NCBI GenBank assembly: GCA_021776375.1
Contig: JAJFGA010000084.1
Location: forward strand, 1-36,220
Direction: 5' to 3'
Source: Hyphococcus sp.
GTDB lineage: Bacteria; Pseudomonadota; Alphaproteobacteria; Caulobacterales; Parvularculaceae
DNA length: 36,220 bases
Shown here: in pieces, positions 18,030-26,027 of the stretch
Position numbering within the stretch: position 1 is the first letter of the stretch
Layout: each line of letters begins with the position of its first letter
The notes under the pieces: generated by a model
Database searches by the model: none
What the model saw: only the letters and a program-made list of their open reading frames with translations
What the model was told of the DNA's origin: nothing
Position numbers and translations under genes: made by a program

Positions 18030-18129
18030 CCAGCAGAAAGTCTCTTTAAGCAAGGGGATCTCATGCGTCCTTTGCCGACTTGGTCACAGGGCATTTAATT
18101 TCGAAAGCCATAGCAAAATGAATTCATAG

Positions 18130-18149
18130 GCGACGCGCATGTGCGTCGC
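18130..18149. terminator. Hairpin between convergent genes
   Basis: GCGACGC-GCATGT-GCGTCGC, a 7-bp GC-rich stem, lies between the 3' ends of the amidohydrolase and the HExxH protease gene. No T run follows on either strand, so intrinsic termination would be weak. Nothing else was seen in 18030-18188. Confidence 0.35.
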
Positions 18150-18188
18150 TGCACCGGAAATCGTATACGAACTTGTAATTACATATGA

Positions 18189-19304
18189 TCACTTCGAAAG
18201 TTCCCGCTCAAGCCGGTCCAAATAGTTCATAGTTTCATCGCTAAAATGATAGAATATTGAGGGTGCTTGATGTGCCGCTTCCTGATAGGCGCGAAAGAAC
18301 GCAACCGGATCGCCCACTGTTTCAACCACCCGTTCGGTGCCAAATATATCGCGGATCGCAAGCGCCATATGGAAACCTTGCGGATGGCCACCAAAGGGTA
18401 GGAGTTCGGAGATCTCTCCGGCAATATCACCGCACCCGGTGTTACACGCGCTCATACGCTGCATCGCACGGTCAAACTCCCAAAGCTGAACATATGACTG
18501 CGAAAATGCCTCATTATAGGCATTCATATAATCGTCCATGTAGGCGGGGAAACTACTGATCGGGGCCCGCTTTTTGTCAATCAGGTCAGCGACGCCTTCA
18601 CCTGCGAGATAGTCAAGAGTTTGAATTACCAAATAGCGATCGTCGCTTGTTGGGATTTCTCGAAATCTCGATAACTCATTAGCATAGACATGATGCAGTT
18701 CGTGAGCGACCAAGTTTTCAAACGACGCGCCCATATCTTTTGCGAAAAGAACATCTACAACAATTAGGTCGGAAATTGGATAAGCGTCTGGAGTAAATAC
18801 AGCAAAAGCAAGACCCGGCTTCTTTTGTGAACGTTCAATCGCACCGGCGGGGAGATACACGCTTGCCAGATCGTTAAATGCGCCAATATCTCCGTCGCCA
18901 ACGTGCGTGCTGGTCAGAAAATCGTCAATTAACGCGCGTTCCGATACGGTTCGATCAAGATGGTTGATGAACAATGCATGAAATTTGCTGCGTGCTATGT
19001 ATTCCTCCCGCTCTTTTGCACGTGAAGGCATATAGGCGGTTTTATATAATTCGCGCAAAAACGCTTTGTAGCTGTTCTTTCGACTTAAAAGCTTCTGATA
19101 GACCGGATGCGCCGCTAGCCTGTCCCAATCCTCTTCGTCCGGTTCAACATCTTCCGCCAGCTTGGCCTGAATTGACCAGAATTCGTCAAGAGCGCTGACG
19201 TCAACGCCGGTTTCCTCCGCTCGCGCAATCGCCTGCCCCGCGATAACGAAATAGGCTGCCGCGAAAATCGACAAAACCCATGTCCGAGGTAACTTGCTCA
19301 CCAT
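18189..19304 (-). CDS. Exported putative Zn-dependent protease (DUF5700-like)
   Basis: 371-residue protein with a signal peptide (about 1-29, cut near AIARA). The zinc motif is HELHH (H201, E202, H205) within FENLVAHELHHVYANELS, and E236 in LAGEGVADLID is placed as the third ligand of a gluzincin. This combination, with the late GGHPQGFHMALAI segment, matches the DUF5700 group of putative proteases, whose substrates are unknown. It would act in the periplasm. The ATG at 19304 directly precedes the signal peptide. It is probably co-transcribed with the YceI-type gene 92 bp upstream. Confidence 0.75.
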   Translation of the reverse strand: MVSKLPRTWVLSIFAAAYFVIAGQAIARAEETGVDVSALDEFWSIQAKLAEDVEPDEEDWDRLAAHPVYQKLLSRKNSYKAFLRELYKTAYMPSRAKEREEYIARSKFHALFINHLDRTVSERALIDDFLTSTHVGDGDIGAFNDLASVYLPAGAIERSQKKPGLAFAVFTPDAYPISDLIVVDVLFAKDMGASFENLVAHELHHVYANELSRFREIPTSDDRYLVIQTLDYLAGEGVADLIDKKRAPISSFPAYMDDYMNAYNEAFSQSYVQLWEFDRAMQRMSACNTGCGDIAGEISELLPFGGHPQGFHMALAIRDIFGTERVVETVGDPVAFFRAYQEAAHQAPSIFYHFSDETMNYLDRLERELSK

Positions 19305-19396
19305 ATTTTCGGCTTCTCTTTCACAATGCTTTTCTATAGAGCGTATACATCACCACGATCAAAAAGAACTTCTTATCCAAGCGAGATGGTTCCTTT

Positions 19397-19966
19397 CTAC
19401 TTGGCTTCAACCTCGATTCGAATCTTTATATTATCGCCGATATCCGGAAGAAAACTGGTCATCCCCCAATCACTTCGCATGATATCCGTTGCCGCGGAAA
19501 AACCTGCGTGACTAGTGAGCAATCCTTTTTCAAATTTATTCATCACAACAGATAACTCAATTTCATGAGTCTGACCTTTCATGGTGAGATCACCAATAAC
19601 TCTCGCTCTGTTCTCGCCAATAATTTCAACATTCCTGCTTTTGAATGATATTGAAGGAAATTGGTCTACATCAAAAAAGTCCTTACTGCGTAGATGATTA
19701 TCACGTGTTGGCCAGTTTGTATCGATGCTGTCAGCAGAAATGGTCACCTCAACACTACTTTCGGACGGATTATCCGTATCCAGCTGAATACCACCTTCAA
19801 ATGTATCAAATTCCCCAATCGTCATCGCGAAGTCCTGATGATTGACCTCGAAAATAATATGAGTATGCGCTGGGTCCAGCTTTAGGTTCTGGGGCGCTGC
19901 TGCTGCATGTGCTATCGTCACAATGAAAACCGCTATAATGATAAGTGTGTTTTTCCTGTAATACAT
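19397..19966 (-). CDS. YceI-family periplasmic protein
   Basis: 189-residue YceI-like lipocalin-type protein. The start at 19966 follows GAGGAA at good spacing and gives a signal peptide (MYYRKNTLIIIAVFIVTIAHAAAA). The family pattern is clear: LDPAHTHIIFEVNHQDFAMTIGEFDTFEG, DSIDTNWPTRDNHLRSKDFFDVDQFPSISFKS, GDLTMKGQTHEIEL and SDWGM. YceI proteins bind isoprenoid or other amphiphilic molecules in the periplasm. Placed among exported hydrolases it may carry a hydrophobic ligand; that is inference. Confidence 0.92.
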   Translation of the reverse strand: MYYRKNTLIIIAVFIVTIAHAAAAPQNLKLDPAHTHIIFEVNHQDFAMTIGEFDTFEGGIQLDTDNPSESSVEVTISADSIDTNWPTRDNHLRSKDFFDVDQFPSISFKSRNVEIIGENRARVIGDLTMKGQTHEIELSVVMNKFEKGLLTSHAGFSAATDIMRSDWGMTSFLPDIGDNIKIRIEVEAK

Positions 19967-20022
19967 AAAGTTTCCTCTTCTATATGCTTCACTGACGTCC
20001 AAGCTTGGCGAAATTCACGCCG

Positions 20023-20883
20023 CTATCCATCGGCGCTGCATTCTCCACGGACCTCTGCCTTCGTTATGGCTTGTTCGATTGCCCCAATGACGCGTAGAGG
20101 CTGCTCAAAACTAATGAAATGATTGCCATCTTCGACGATTAAAAGTTCTGGATCGACATTCTCAGGCAGCATGCGCCTTAATAGCTCAGCATCACTAACG
20201 GGGACTCGTTCGTCTTTGGCGCCATGAATGATGATTGTTGGGACCGTAATCTCATTAACACGTTCAAAGACGCTGTCTATCTGGTCTCTACGGCCACGAA
20301 GTTCTGCAATTGCTGTTTTTGCCCAGCGAGGCGTAACAAAATTGATGACCGGCGCCGCGGCAACCCCTGCGAGACGAAGTGTTCCCTTACTGGGTTCTTT
20401 AATCAATCCTGACACAATGACTAAGGCATCAATCTCTTCGGCGTTTTCAATAACGGCCTTCAGTGCCAGCGTCGCCGAATAGGATTGCCCTACCAGCACC
20501 AAACACTCACGCTTCCCATCGGAAATTAGCGGCAAGACAGCGGCCACCTGTTCATCGAATTCAAGGACAGGTTTTTTGGGGCCAACCTTTCCATAACCCG
20601 GACGTTCGATTGCTATGTATTCGTGATTTGGATCAGCTTGTTCGAGCACTCTATCCCAATATCTGTTGGCGCTTGGCGCGCCCGGCATAATTACAACTCT
20701 CCACCTGCCGCCACCTGGCGTCGATAACGCCGCAACATCATAGTCATATCCAGCAGACCCATAAATCCATTCGCTAAGAACACTGCGTTTTTCATAGGGT
20801 TCATCAAAATCTATGCTACATGCTCCAAGAGCGAGCATTCCCATGACTGCAATCGTGATAATATCTCTTCTTTTTAGCCCCAT
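20023..20883 (-). CDS. Alpha/beta-hydrolase lipoprotein
   Basis: 286-residue alpha/beta-hydrolase. The start at 20883 gives a lipoprotein signal (MGLKRRDIITIAVMGMLALGAC, lipobox LGAC); the open frame reaching 21057 runs through a GC-rich hairpin and is rejected. The nucleophile lies in LVLVGQSYSATLAL, a G-x-S-x-S elbow instead of the usual G-x-S-x-G. Acid and base are Asp in HGAKDERVPV and His in EDGNHFISFE. An oxyanion region is near IERPGYGK. It is likely an esterase, lipase or peptidase on the periplasmic side. The 14-bp motif shared with the S9 peptidase control region lies 31 bp upstream. Confidence 0.85.
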   Translation of the reverse strand: MGLKRRDIITIAVMGMLALGACSIDFDEPYEKRSVLSEWIYGSAGYDYDVAALSTPGGGRWRVVIMPGAPSANRYWDRVLEQADPNHEYIAIERPGYGKVGPKKPVLEFDEQVAAVLPLISDGKRECLVLVGQSYSATLALKAVIENAEEIDALVIVSGLIKEPSKGTLRLAGVAAAPVINFVTPRWAKTAIAELRGRRDQIDSVFERVNEITVPTIIIHGAKDERVPVSDAELLRRMLPENVDPELLIVEDGNHFISFEQPLRVIGAIEQAITKAEVRGECSADG

Positions 20884-20913
20884 AACACACTCAGAAGTTA
20901 ATCCCCGCATACA

Positions 20914-20927
20914 ATATAGTACATTTT
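20914..20927 (-). promoter_or_regulatory. 14-bp motif shared with 16449, probable promoter of the hydrolase lipoprotein gene
   Basis: AAAATGTACTATAT on the minus strand, followed by TGTATGCGGGG. TATATT (20918-20913, 5 of 6 to the -10 consensus) would start transcription about 20-25 bp before the ATG at 20883. No good -35 is seen, which hints at activator dependence. Confidence 0.45.
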
Positions 20928-21015
20928 TAGATATTACTAGCATACTATTATTGTACTTCGCTGTAACGCGTTCACAGCACGATGAAGCGTGTTCATTGTT
21001 GTTATTACTAAGGCC

Positions 21016-21084
21016 GCCGCCGCGTCCGGGACCCGAACGCGGCGGCAGAGGCGCCAAGCAACTACGGGGGAGTGCTATGCTCCC
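21016..21084 (-). terminator. Two GC-rich hairpins after the 496-aa MBL gene
   Basis: GCCGCCGCGT (21016-21025) pairs exactly with ACGCGGCGGC (21037-21046), and GGGAG (21068-21072) with CTCCC (21080-21084). Both lie just past the stop at 21091 and before the promoter of the next minus-strand gene. No long T run follows, so they may slow decay or terminate with help. Confidence 0.4.
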
Positions 21085-21090
21085 GACGCC

Positions 21091-22581
21091 TTATTCAAAA
21101 ACCTTTTCGGCTGTTATGGGGTTATGGTGGACGCCCAAGATAAGTTTTGCGTCGTTGTGCTTTTCAGCAAGCCATTTTTTAAAACTCTCATAGCTGGAAT
21201 TGTGCGCAACACCATCGCCGTACAGATCGCTGTTTATCGCTATACCGCCTATTGGAGCATAAGCGACGAGCATACCATCAACATGTGCAATCGGTCCGAT
21301 ATTCGTAATCTCCACTTCCCTCTCCCCGTCTTGTATGGCGAACGTATCGCCCGATTGGACGACCTGGAATGATGGTATATCAGTAACGATTGGTACACTG
21401 AAGAGATCAGCTGACCTAGCCTTTGCTTGAGCAATCTTCGTGAAATATTCCTGATTGCCCGGCGCAGTAACAATGACTGCCCCTTCTTTGGCGTAAACCC
21501 CCAAGCCACCGACGTGATCAAGATGATAGTGGCTTAAAATTAAATGGCTAACAGGTTTGTCGCCCAAATTATCAGCAATGAGCTTTCGTACCTGCCCAGT
21601 CACCTGCGCGTTCACCGGTGCATCAAACACAACGATTGAATTATCTAACTCTACAATAATACTACGATAATTTCCGACAAAAAGATTGCGGACTTCGAAA
21701 ACCCCGTCCGCAATTTCCGTCCAAGTCGGAATTGGCGGTGTTATTTTTTCAAACTCTGCGGGTGCAGAATAATCTTGGTTCGAAATCTCAGCATTCGTTT
21801 TCAGGTCAGAAAGTTTCACATCCGCATAAGGGTACCCCCATCTTTTTTGTTTTAATCGTCGGGGGAATACAACACCGCCGACCGTTTGACTTCCACTATA
21901 AACGAAAATTGCATTGTCATCGCCAGTCAAGGCTTCTGGTTGAATATACTCCAGCGCCCGAACAAGCTTGGTTGAGCGACTAATATGCAGGAAGTATCGC
22001 TTTTGTCCCTTCCAAGAAAAACCAACGATGTCTGTATCGTCGCCTTCTATTTTGCCTTTACCCTCCCACGAAATTGAACCCGGGGACTTTAGGGCTTCCT
22101 TCAACAACAATGGTGGAAGGAAGCTTGTTGCGGATGTTATAATCGCATCCGGCGTCGCTGGAAATTGCGAATAGGTCTTGTCATTCGGCCAGATAATGGC
22201 GAGTTCATTATTGGAAAACGAAAATATCGAATGAACGCCCAAGCCGCCGCGCACTTTTTGATCAATCTCCTGGCGAAACTTTTTCTCTGCAAAATCGAGA
22301 GCGATGGTTACAGTTACATCTTCCGGATGCAATTCGCTCATCACGGCAGGGGATGCATATTGTGTCGCATTGCTGAGGCCTCCCACTAGCCGGACGCTGA
22401 CCGCATCTAGCGCCGTTAAATCTTGACGCCCTCCGGTCGCTTCAACCGCATCCAATAGTATGGAGGCACCGAGGCGGAAGTTATCCGCCATTGAATCGCC
22501 GACTTTATCCTTCGCCAAAGAGGGCGATAGCGGCATCGTCAATATTACAATTATCGCAACCAGGCGATTTACAATCTTCAT
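21091..22581 (-). CDS. Exported two-domain MBL-fold hydrolase
   Basis: 496 residues with a signal peptide (about 1-23, SLAKD). The first about 280 residues form a beta-rich region (FRLGASILLDAVEATGG, KKFRQEIDQKVRGG, KRYFLHISRSTKLVRALEY) resembling outer-membrane lipoprotein-sorting folds. The C-terminal MBL domain (about 285-496) has H351-x-H353-x-D355-H356 (SHYHLDHVGG), a later His in GPIAHVDGML, Asp in AINSDLYGDG and HH near the end (GVHHNP). AGAGGAAAAC before ATG 22581 is a good ribosome site. It is probably translated in an operon with the TetR regulator and the 309-aa MBL gene upstream (59 bp gap). Substrate unknown. Confidence 0.86.
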   Translation of the reverse strand: MKIVNRLVAIIVILTMPLSPSLAKDKVGDSMADNFRLGASILLDAVEATGGRQDLTALDAVSVRLVGGLSNATQYASPAVMSELHPEDVTVTIALDFAEKKFRQEIDQKVRGGLGVHSIFSFSNNELAIIWPNDKTYSQFPATPDAIITSATSFLPPLLLKEALKSPGSISWEGKGKIEGDDTDIVGFSWKGQKRYFLHISRSTKLVRALEYIQPEALTGDDNAIFVYSGSQTVGGVVFPRRLKQKRWGYPYADVKLSDLKTNAEISNQDYSAPAEFEKITPPIPTWTEIADGVFEVRNLFVGNYRSIIVELDNSIVVFDAPVNAQVTGQVRKLIADNLGDKPVSHLILSHYHLDHVGGLGVYAKEGAVIVTAPGNQEYFTKIAQAKARSADLFSVPIVTDIPSFQVVQSGDTFAIQDGEREVEITNIGPIAHVDGMLVAYAPIGGIAINSDLYGDGVAHNSSYESFKKWLAEKHNDAKLILGVHHNPITAEKVFE

Positions 22582-22640
22582 GTTTTCCTCTTCGTTTTAA
22601 CGAATGTCAAAAGACGCATTCAATTGTAATTATATATTTT

Positions 22641-23570
22641 CTAGCCGCGATTTCGGGTCTCGAAAATCATCCGTATCCATTCTTCTTGCGGATTGAGCTT
22701 GGTCTCCCAGGCGCTCCATTTGTCTGGCAACCCCTCAGCTTGTATTTCCTTAAGAGATTTCCCGGCAGAAATTCTGGATTCGACATGGCCGACGGTCTCT
22801 TCAATCATGCCCAGATACTTACGAAGTTGATCGGCCGAATAAGGCTCGCCGTGACCCATAACATATAGATAACTATCGTCAGTTCTTGCGAGCATGTCGC
22901 GTAATGCATCGGCGACGCCTTTCGCGCGCCCACCGCTATGAACGTCGATGAATGGAAAGCCTTGTGGCCAGACAAGGTCCCCTATGGCGACAATTTTCAA
23001 AGTCGGCACGTAAACAACCAAATCGCCATCGGTATGAGCGGCCGGATAGTGAACCGCCTCAATAGACAAACCACCAACTGTGAATGATTTACCCTCACTG
23101 ACCAACAGCTCCGGAAGCCCTTCCGCAGGAACCGCCTCATAGCGTCGGTAAGCCCCGGGTTTTGTTAATCCAAACCCCTCGTGCGAGCGCGCTAGAATTT
23201 GCCGGACATTTTCATGCGCAACGATTTCCGCCTCGTCAGTGAACGCTGCATTGCCGCCAGAATGATCCGGATGCCAGTGGGAGTTAAATGCATATCGAAC
23301 TGGCGCATCTTTGATCGATTTAATTTTCTTGAAAGCGCTCTTTGCCAGGGGGCCCAGATGAGTATCAAAAACTACCCATGAATCACCAGCGTCAATTGCA
23401 ACAAGATTCGCCCCGATCCGCGATAGACCGCCTGAATTATAAATGAGGTATGTGCTCTTGGTGACTTCTTTTGATTGCGTGAAGCCAAATATTTGCGTGT
23501 AAGCGACACCGGCCAGGATGACCAGCAGGGCAATAGCCACTGAACCTATTCGAACAAACCATTTCATCAT
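22641..23570 (-). CDS. Membrane-anchored MBL-fold hydrolase
   Basis: 309-residue MBL-superfamily hydrolase with an N-terminal membrane helix or uncleaved signal (about 5-26). Metal ligands are H98-x-H100-x-D102-H103 (NSHWHPDHSGGNAAF), H179 (YPAAHTDGD), D198 (AIGDLVWPQGF) and H240 (VMGHGEPY), a full two-metal site. The NSHWHxDHxGGN pattern is shared with subclass B1-like and many environmental MBL hydrolases, so beta-lactamase activity cannot be claimed. GGAGG ten bases before ATG 23570 supports the start. It follows the TetR gene by 45 bp in what looks like one autoregulated operon. Confidence 0.87.
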   Translation of the reverse strand: MMKWFVRIGSVAIALLVILAGVAYTQIFGFTQSKEVTKSTYLIYNSGGLSRIGANLVAIDAGDSWVVFDTHLGPLAKSAFKKIKSIKDAPVRYAFNSHWHPDHSGGNAAFTDEAEIVAHENVRQILARSHEGFGLTKPGAYRRYEAVPAEGLPELLVSEGKSFTVGGLSIEAVHYPAAHTDGDLVVYVPTLKIVAIGDLVWPQGFPFIDVHSGGRAKGVADALRDMLARTDDSYLYVMGHGEPYSADQLRKYLGMIEETVGHVESRISAGKSLKEIQAEGLPDKWSAWETKLNPQEEWIRMIFETRNRG

Positions 23571-23615
23571 TTACAAGCGTCCTCCACTTACCCAAATGCG
23601 CATTCTCGCAATGCC

Positions 23616-24266
23616 TTATCCAATCACGTAGCTGAGATACATTTTTTCAAGCTCCGCCAAATCTTTTTCAACAGCATGCCGCTTACCCGTCGGAATCACG
23701 TCCCCGAACAATATTTTTTCCCGAAGGTATGCTGATAGAACCTCTAGCCCGAGGCTCCATCGCCGGCGCTTACTTGCGCGCGATTTGCTAGGGTTCACCT
23801 TTGAAAACAGTTCGGCCGCCCGCTTTAGACTACAGGCATTGAAAGCGTGCACTTTTTGCGTAAGCGCCTCATCTCTTTTTACCCGCGTGTGAAGGAAAAC
23901 TGCGCGATATGCGCCCGATCTTCGCGTGTAAAGTCCATAAAGCGTTCGAACAATAAAAGCAGCGACATCCTTGGGCTGGACGAGCCGACCAGTTTGATCA
24001 TGCACGCAATGGAAATCGTCAAACTGCTGGTCGAGCCATTCCCTCGCCTCCTCCAATACGCGCTCTTGCACGAGATGGAATAATGCGTCCTTACCTTCAA
24101 AGCGGGCGTAAAAAGCGCCCACAGAGCAATCGGCTTTTTTAATGATCTCAGTGATCGGAGCGTCATCGAAGCTTCCAGCAGACATTAGATCGATGGATGC
24201 ATTAACCAACCGGTCCAACGCCTTCCTGCTACGCTCCTGCTGAGGCTGACTAAGGCCTTCGCTCAT
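23616..24266 (-). CDS. TetR/AcrR-family transcriptional regulator
   Basis: 216-residue repressor. The helix-turn-helix is SERSRKALDRLVNASIDLM-type helix 1 followed by APITEIIKKADCSVGAFYARFEGKDALF (about residues 38-66), a standard TetR N terminus. The C-terminal ligand domain is unspecific. ATG 24266 is used; a TTG four codons upstream also lies in frame. It heads a minus-strand operon with two MBL-fold hydrolases and has a 20-bp palindrome about 23 bp upstream, the arrangement of a self-repressing TetR that is released by the substrate of the enzymes it controls. Confidence 0.92.
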   Translation of the reverse strand: MSEGLSQPQQERSRKALDRLVNASIDLMSAGSFDDAPITEIIKKADCSVGAFYARFEGKDALFHLVQERVLEEAREWLDQQFDDFHCVHDQTGRLVQPKDVAAFIVRTLYGLYTRRSGAYRAVFLHTRVKRDEALTQKVHAFNACSLKRAAELFSKVNPSKSRASKRRRWSLGLEVLSAYLREKILFGDVIPTGKRHAVEKDLAELEKMYLSYVIG

Positions 24267-24283
24267 TTGTAAACCCAAATATC

Positions 24284-24332
24284 TTGACAGAAGTAGAATT
24301 CTTCTTCTATTTTAATTTATTCTAAATGTCAA
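24284..24332. promoter_or_regulatory. Divergent promoter with 20-bp TetR-type operator
   Basis: AGAAGTAGAATTCTTCTTCT (24289-24308) is a 20-bp palindrome with one mismatched pair. A plus-strand TTGACA (24284-24289) and a minus-strand TTGACA (24332-24327) flank it. The minus-strand pair TTGACA-17 bp-TAGAAG would drive the tetR operon, with its -10 inside the palindrome. The plus-strand TTGACA with TATTTT (24308) could drive the S41 peptidase. The 240 bases on to 24574 hold only the S41 leader. Confidence 0.62.
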
Positions 24333-24574
24333 CCTGCGGAGATGATTGTGAGGAATTTGGTGGAGGGAAGCGAAATTGAAAAAGGACTCGCGAAGCAAAC
24401 TCAACGCACGGTGAAACCGCAAAAGCATGCTCGCGTGGGCGTCGTTCCTGAACACAATCAATGGTCTTAAGAATACGAAAGGGTGTGTTTCACAAAAACA
24501 TATGGGGGATCTCAGTTACCCAAAATTCCAGCCCCCTATTAAAGCCAAAAACTAAAGGAAGAAAGATTTCTACC

Positions 24575-25990
24575 ATGCAGATGTTTCGATCCCATACGGT
24601 ATTCCCACTCATCGCCTTATTCCTGGCCAGCCATTTTGAAGCAAATGCGCAAACACCTGATGATATGAGGGCACTGTTAGGAGATGGCCGCAACCAAACG
24701 ATAACCACTGAACAAAAAGTAGCGGGCCTGGCATTGTTTTGGAAAGAAGCCGATCACAATTTCGCTTTCTTTAACCACGTAACAGAGTTGGATTGGAAAG
24801 AGGCCTTTGCCGAATATTATCAATCTGTCGCAAATTCCAGAACGGATATTGAGTATATCCGCTTAATGCAATCTTTCGCTGCCCAGCTCCAGGAGGGGCA
24901 TACCGCAGTTTGGATGCCTCGGGATATGCGCCCATATTTTGCAAGCCTCCCTCCCATCGAAGCGAAATACAAAGATGGGAAAATTATCGTTACTAACATC
25001 GCACAAGAATATGCGGATATCGTGCCTATTGGATCGGAAATTTTAGCTGTTGATGCAAAGACGCCTGAGGAGATAGTGTCTACCGATGTTTTTCCTTTTC
25101 TCAGCGCCTCTACTGAGCAGGGACGGTGGGAAAGAGCTGTAGCCGGTAATATAGGCATGGGGCTTGGGCTCTTTGCCGGGTCGAATCAAAGTAATATAAA
25201 TATTCTCGCTATGAAGCCGAGCGGTCATAAAGTAACTTATGGGTTCACACGATCTTATCTATCTGAGAATGTAAATTGGGTTAGGCCGCGAGAATCGGCA
25301 GTGTTTCAATACAAATTTCTTGATAACGACATTGTTTATATTCAGATAAACTCATTTCTGGATGAAAGTGTAATCACTGCATTCAGTCAAGCTTGGCCTG
25401 AATTGAAGTCAGCCACCGGAGTTATCTTTGACGTAAGAGACAATCGTGGCGGTAACTCAGATTACGCCGCGGAAATATTGCGGCACTTCACCCATCAGAC
25501 GTTGTTATCAGCAAAATGGAAATCACCGAAGCATATCGCTGTGTTTCGAGTTTGGGGAATGTTTGCGGCCCAGTATGCGCCATTCAAAGAATATGAACCG
25601 TATGCGAACAATACGGCATGGCATGAGGCACCGCCAGATCATTTTCACCCAACCCACGATTCAATTGAAATCCCAACAGCTGTATTGATTGGATCAAAAA
25701 CCTATTCGGCTGGAGAAGATTTCGTTGTGATGAGCGACTCTATAGAAGGCGCGAAAACATTTGGCAGATCCACCGCAGGAAGTACCGGGCAACCGTTCTT
25801 TTTTTCGCTTCCCGGCGGAGTGTCCGCTCAGATTACGACCAAACGTGATACTTTTCCTGACGGCACAGAATTTGTCGGAATTGGGATTACGCCTGACTTT
25901 AACATACCCACTTCTCACGATGATATCATTACAGGCAACGATCCGGTTCTAAAGGCTGCATTATCTTACATTCACAAACAATTGGAATAA
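24575..25990 (+). CDS. Exported S41-family peptidase
   Basis: 471-residue serine protease of the S41 (C-terminal-processing/tricorn-like) group. The start at 24575 gives a signal peptide (MQMFRSHTVFPLIALFLASHFEANAQ) and follows AAGGAAG; the frame reaching back to 24461 adds an unlikely tail. Family features are an N-terminal helical part with LQEGHTAVWMP (about 105-115), a PDZ-like middle (VPIGSEILAVDAKTPEEI), the strand motif GVIFDVRDNRGGNSDYA (about 282-298) and the nucleophile Ser378 in KTYSAGEDF. The GRSTAGSTGQP segment follows. It is divergent from the TetR operon and could share its operator. Confidence 0.88.
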   Translation: MQMFRSHTVFPLIALFLASHFEANAQTPDDMRALLGDGRNQTITTEQKVAGLALFWKEADHNFAFFNHVTELDWKEAFAEYYQSVANSRTDIEYIRLMQSFAAQLQEGHTAVWMPRDMRPYFASLPPIEAKYKDGKIIVTNIAQEYADIVPIGSEILAVDAKTPEEIVSTDVFPFLSASTEQGRWERAVAGNIGMGLGLFAGSNQSNINILAMKPSGHKVTYGFTRSYLSENVNWVRPRESAVFQYKFLDNDIVYIQINSFLDESVITAFSQAWPELKSATGVIFDVRDNRGGNSDYAAEILRHFTHQTLLSAKWKSPKHIAVFRVWGMFAAQYAPFKEYEPYANNTAWHEAPPDHFHPTHDSIEIPTAVLIGSKTYSAGEDFVVMSDSIEGAKTFGRSTAGSTGQPFFFSLPGGVSAQITTKRDTFPDGTEFVGIGITPDFNIPTSHDDIITGNDPVLKAALSYIHKQLE

Positions 25991-26027
25991 CTCCTAATTA
26001 GGATATTCAACTAACCCGGCAGCGACC

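Noticed and set aside
20884..21057. N-terminal extension of the alpha/beta-hydrolase lipoprotein
   Set aside because: It would read through a GC-rich hairpin and the promoter motif. The start at 20883 gives a perfect lipoprotein signal.
22641..23570. Call as a true beta-lactamase
   Set aside because: The metal motifs are shared by the whole MBL superfamily, and nothing specific to a beta-lactamase subclass is visible.
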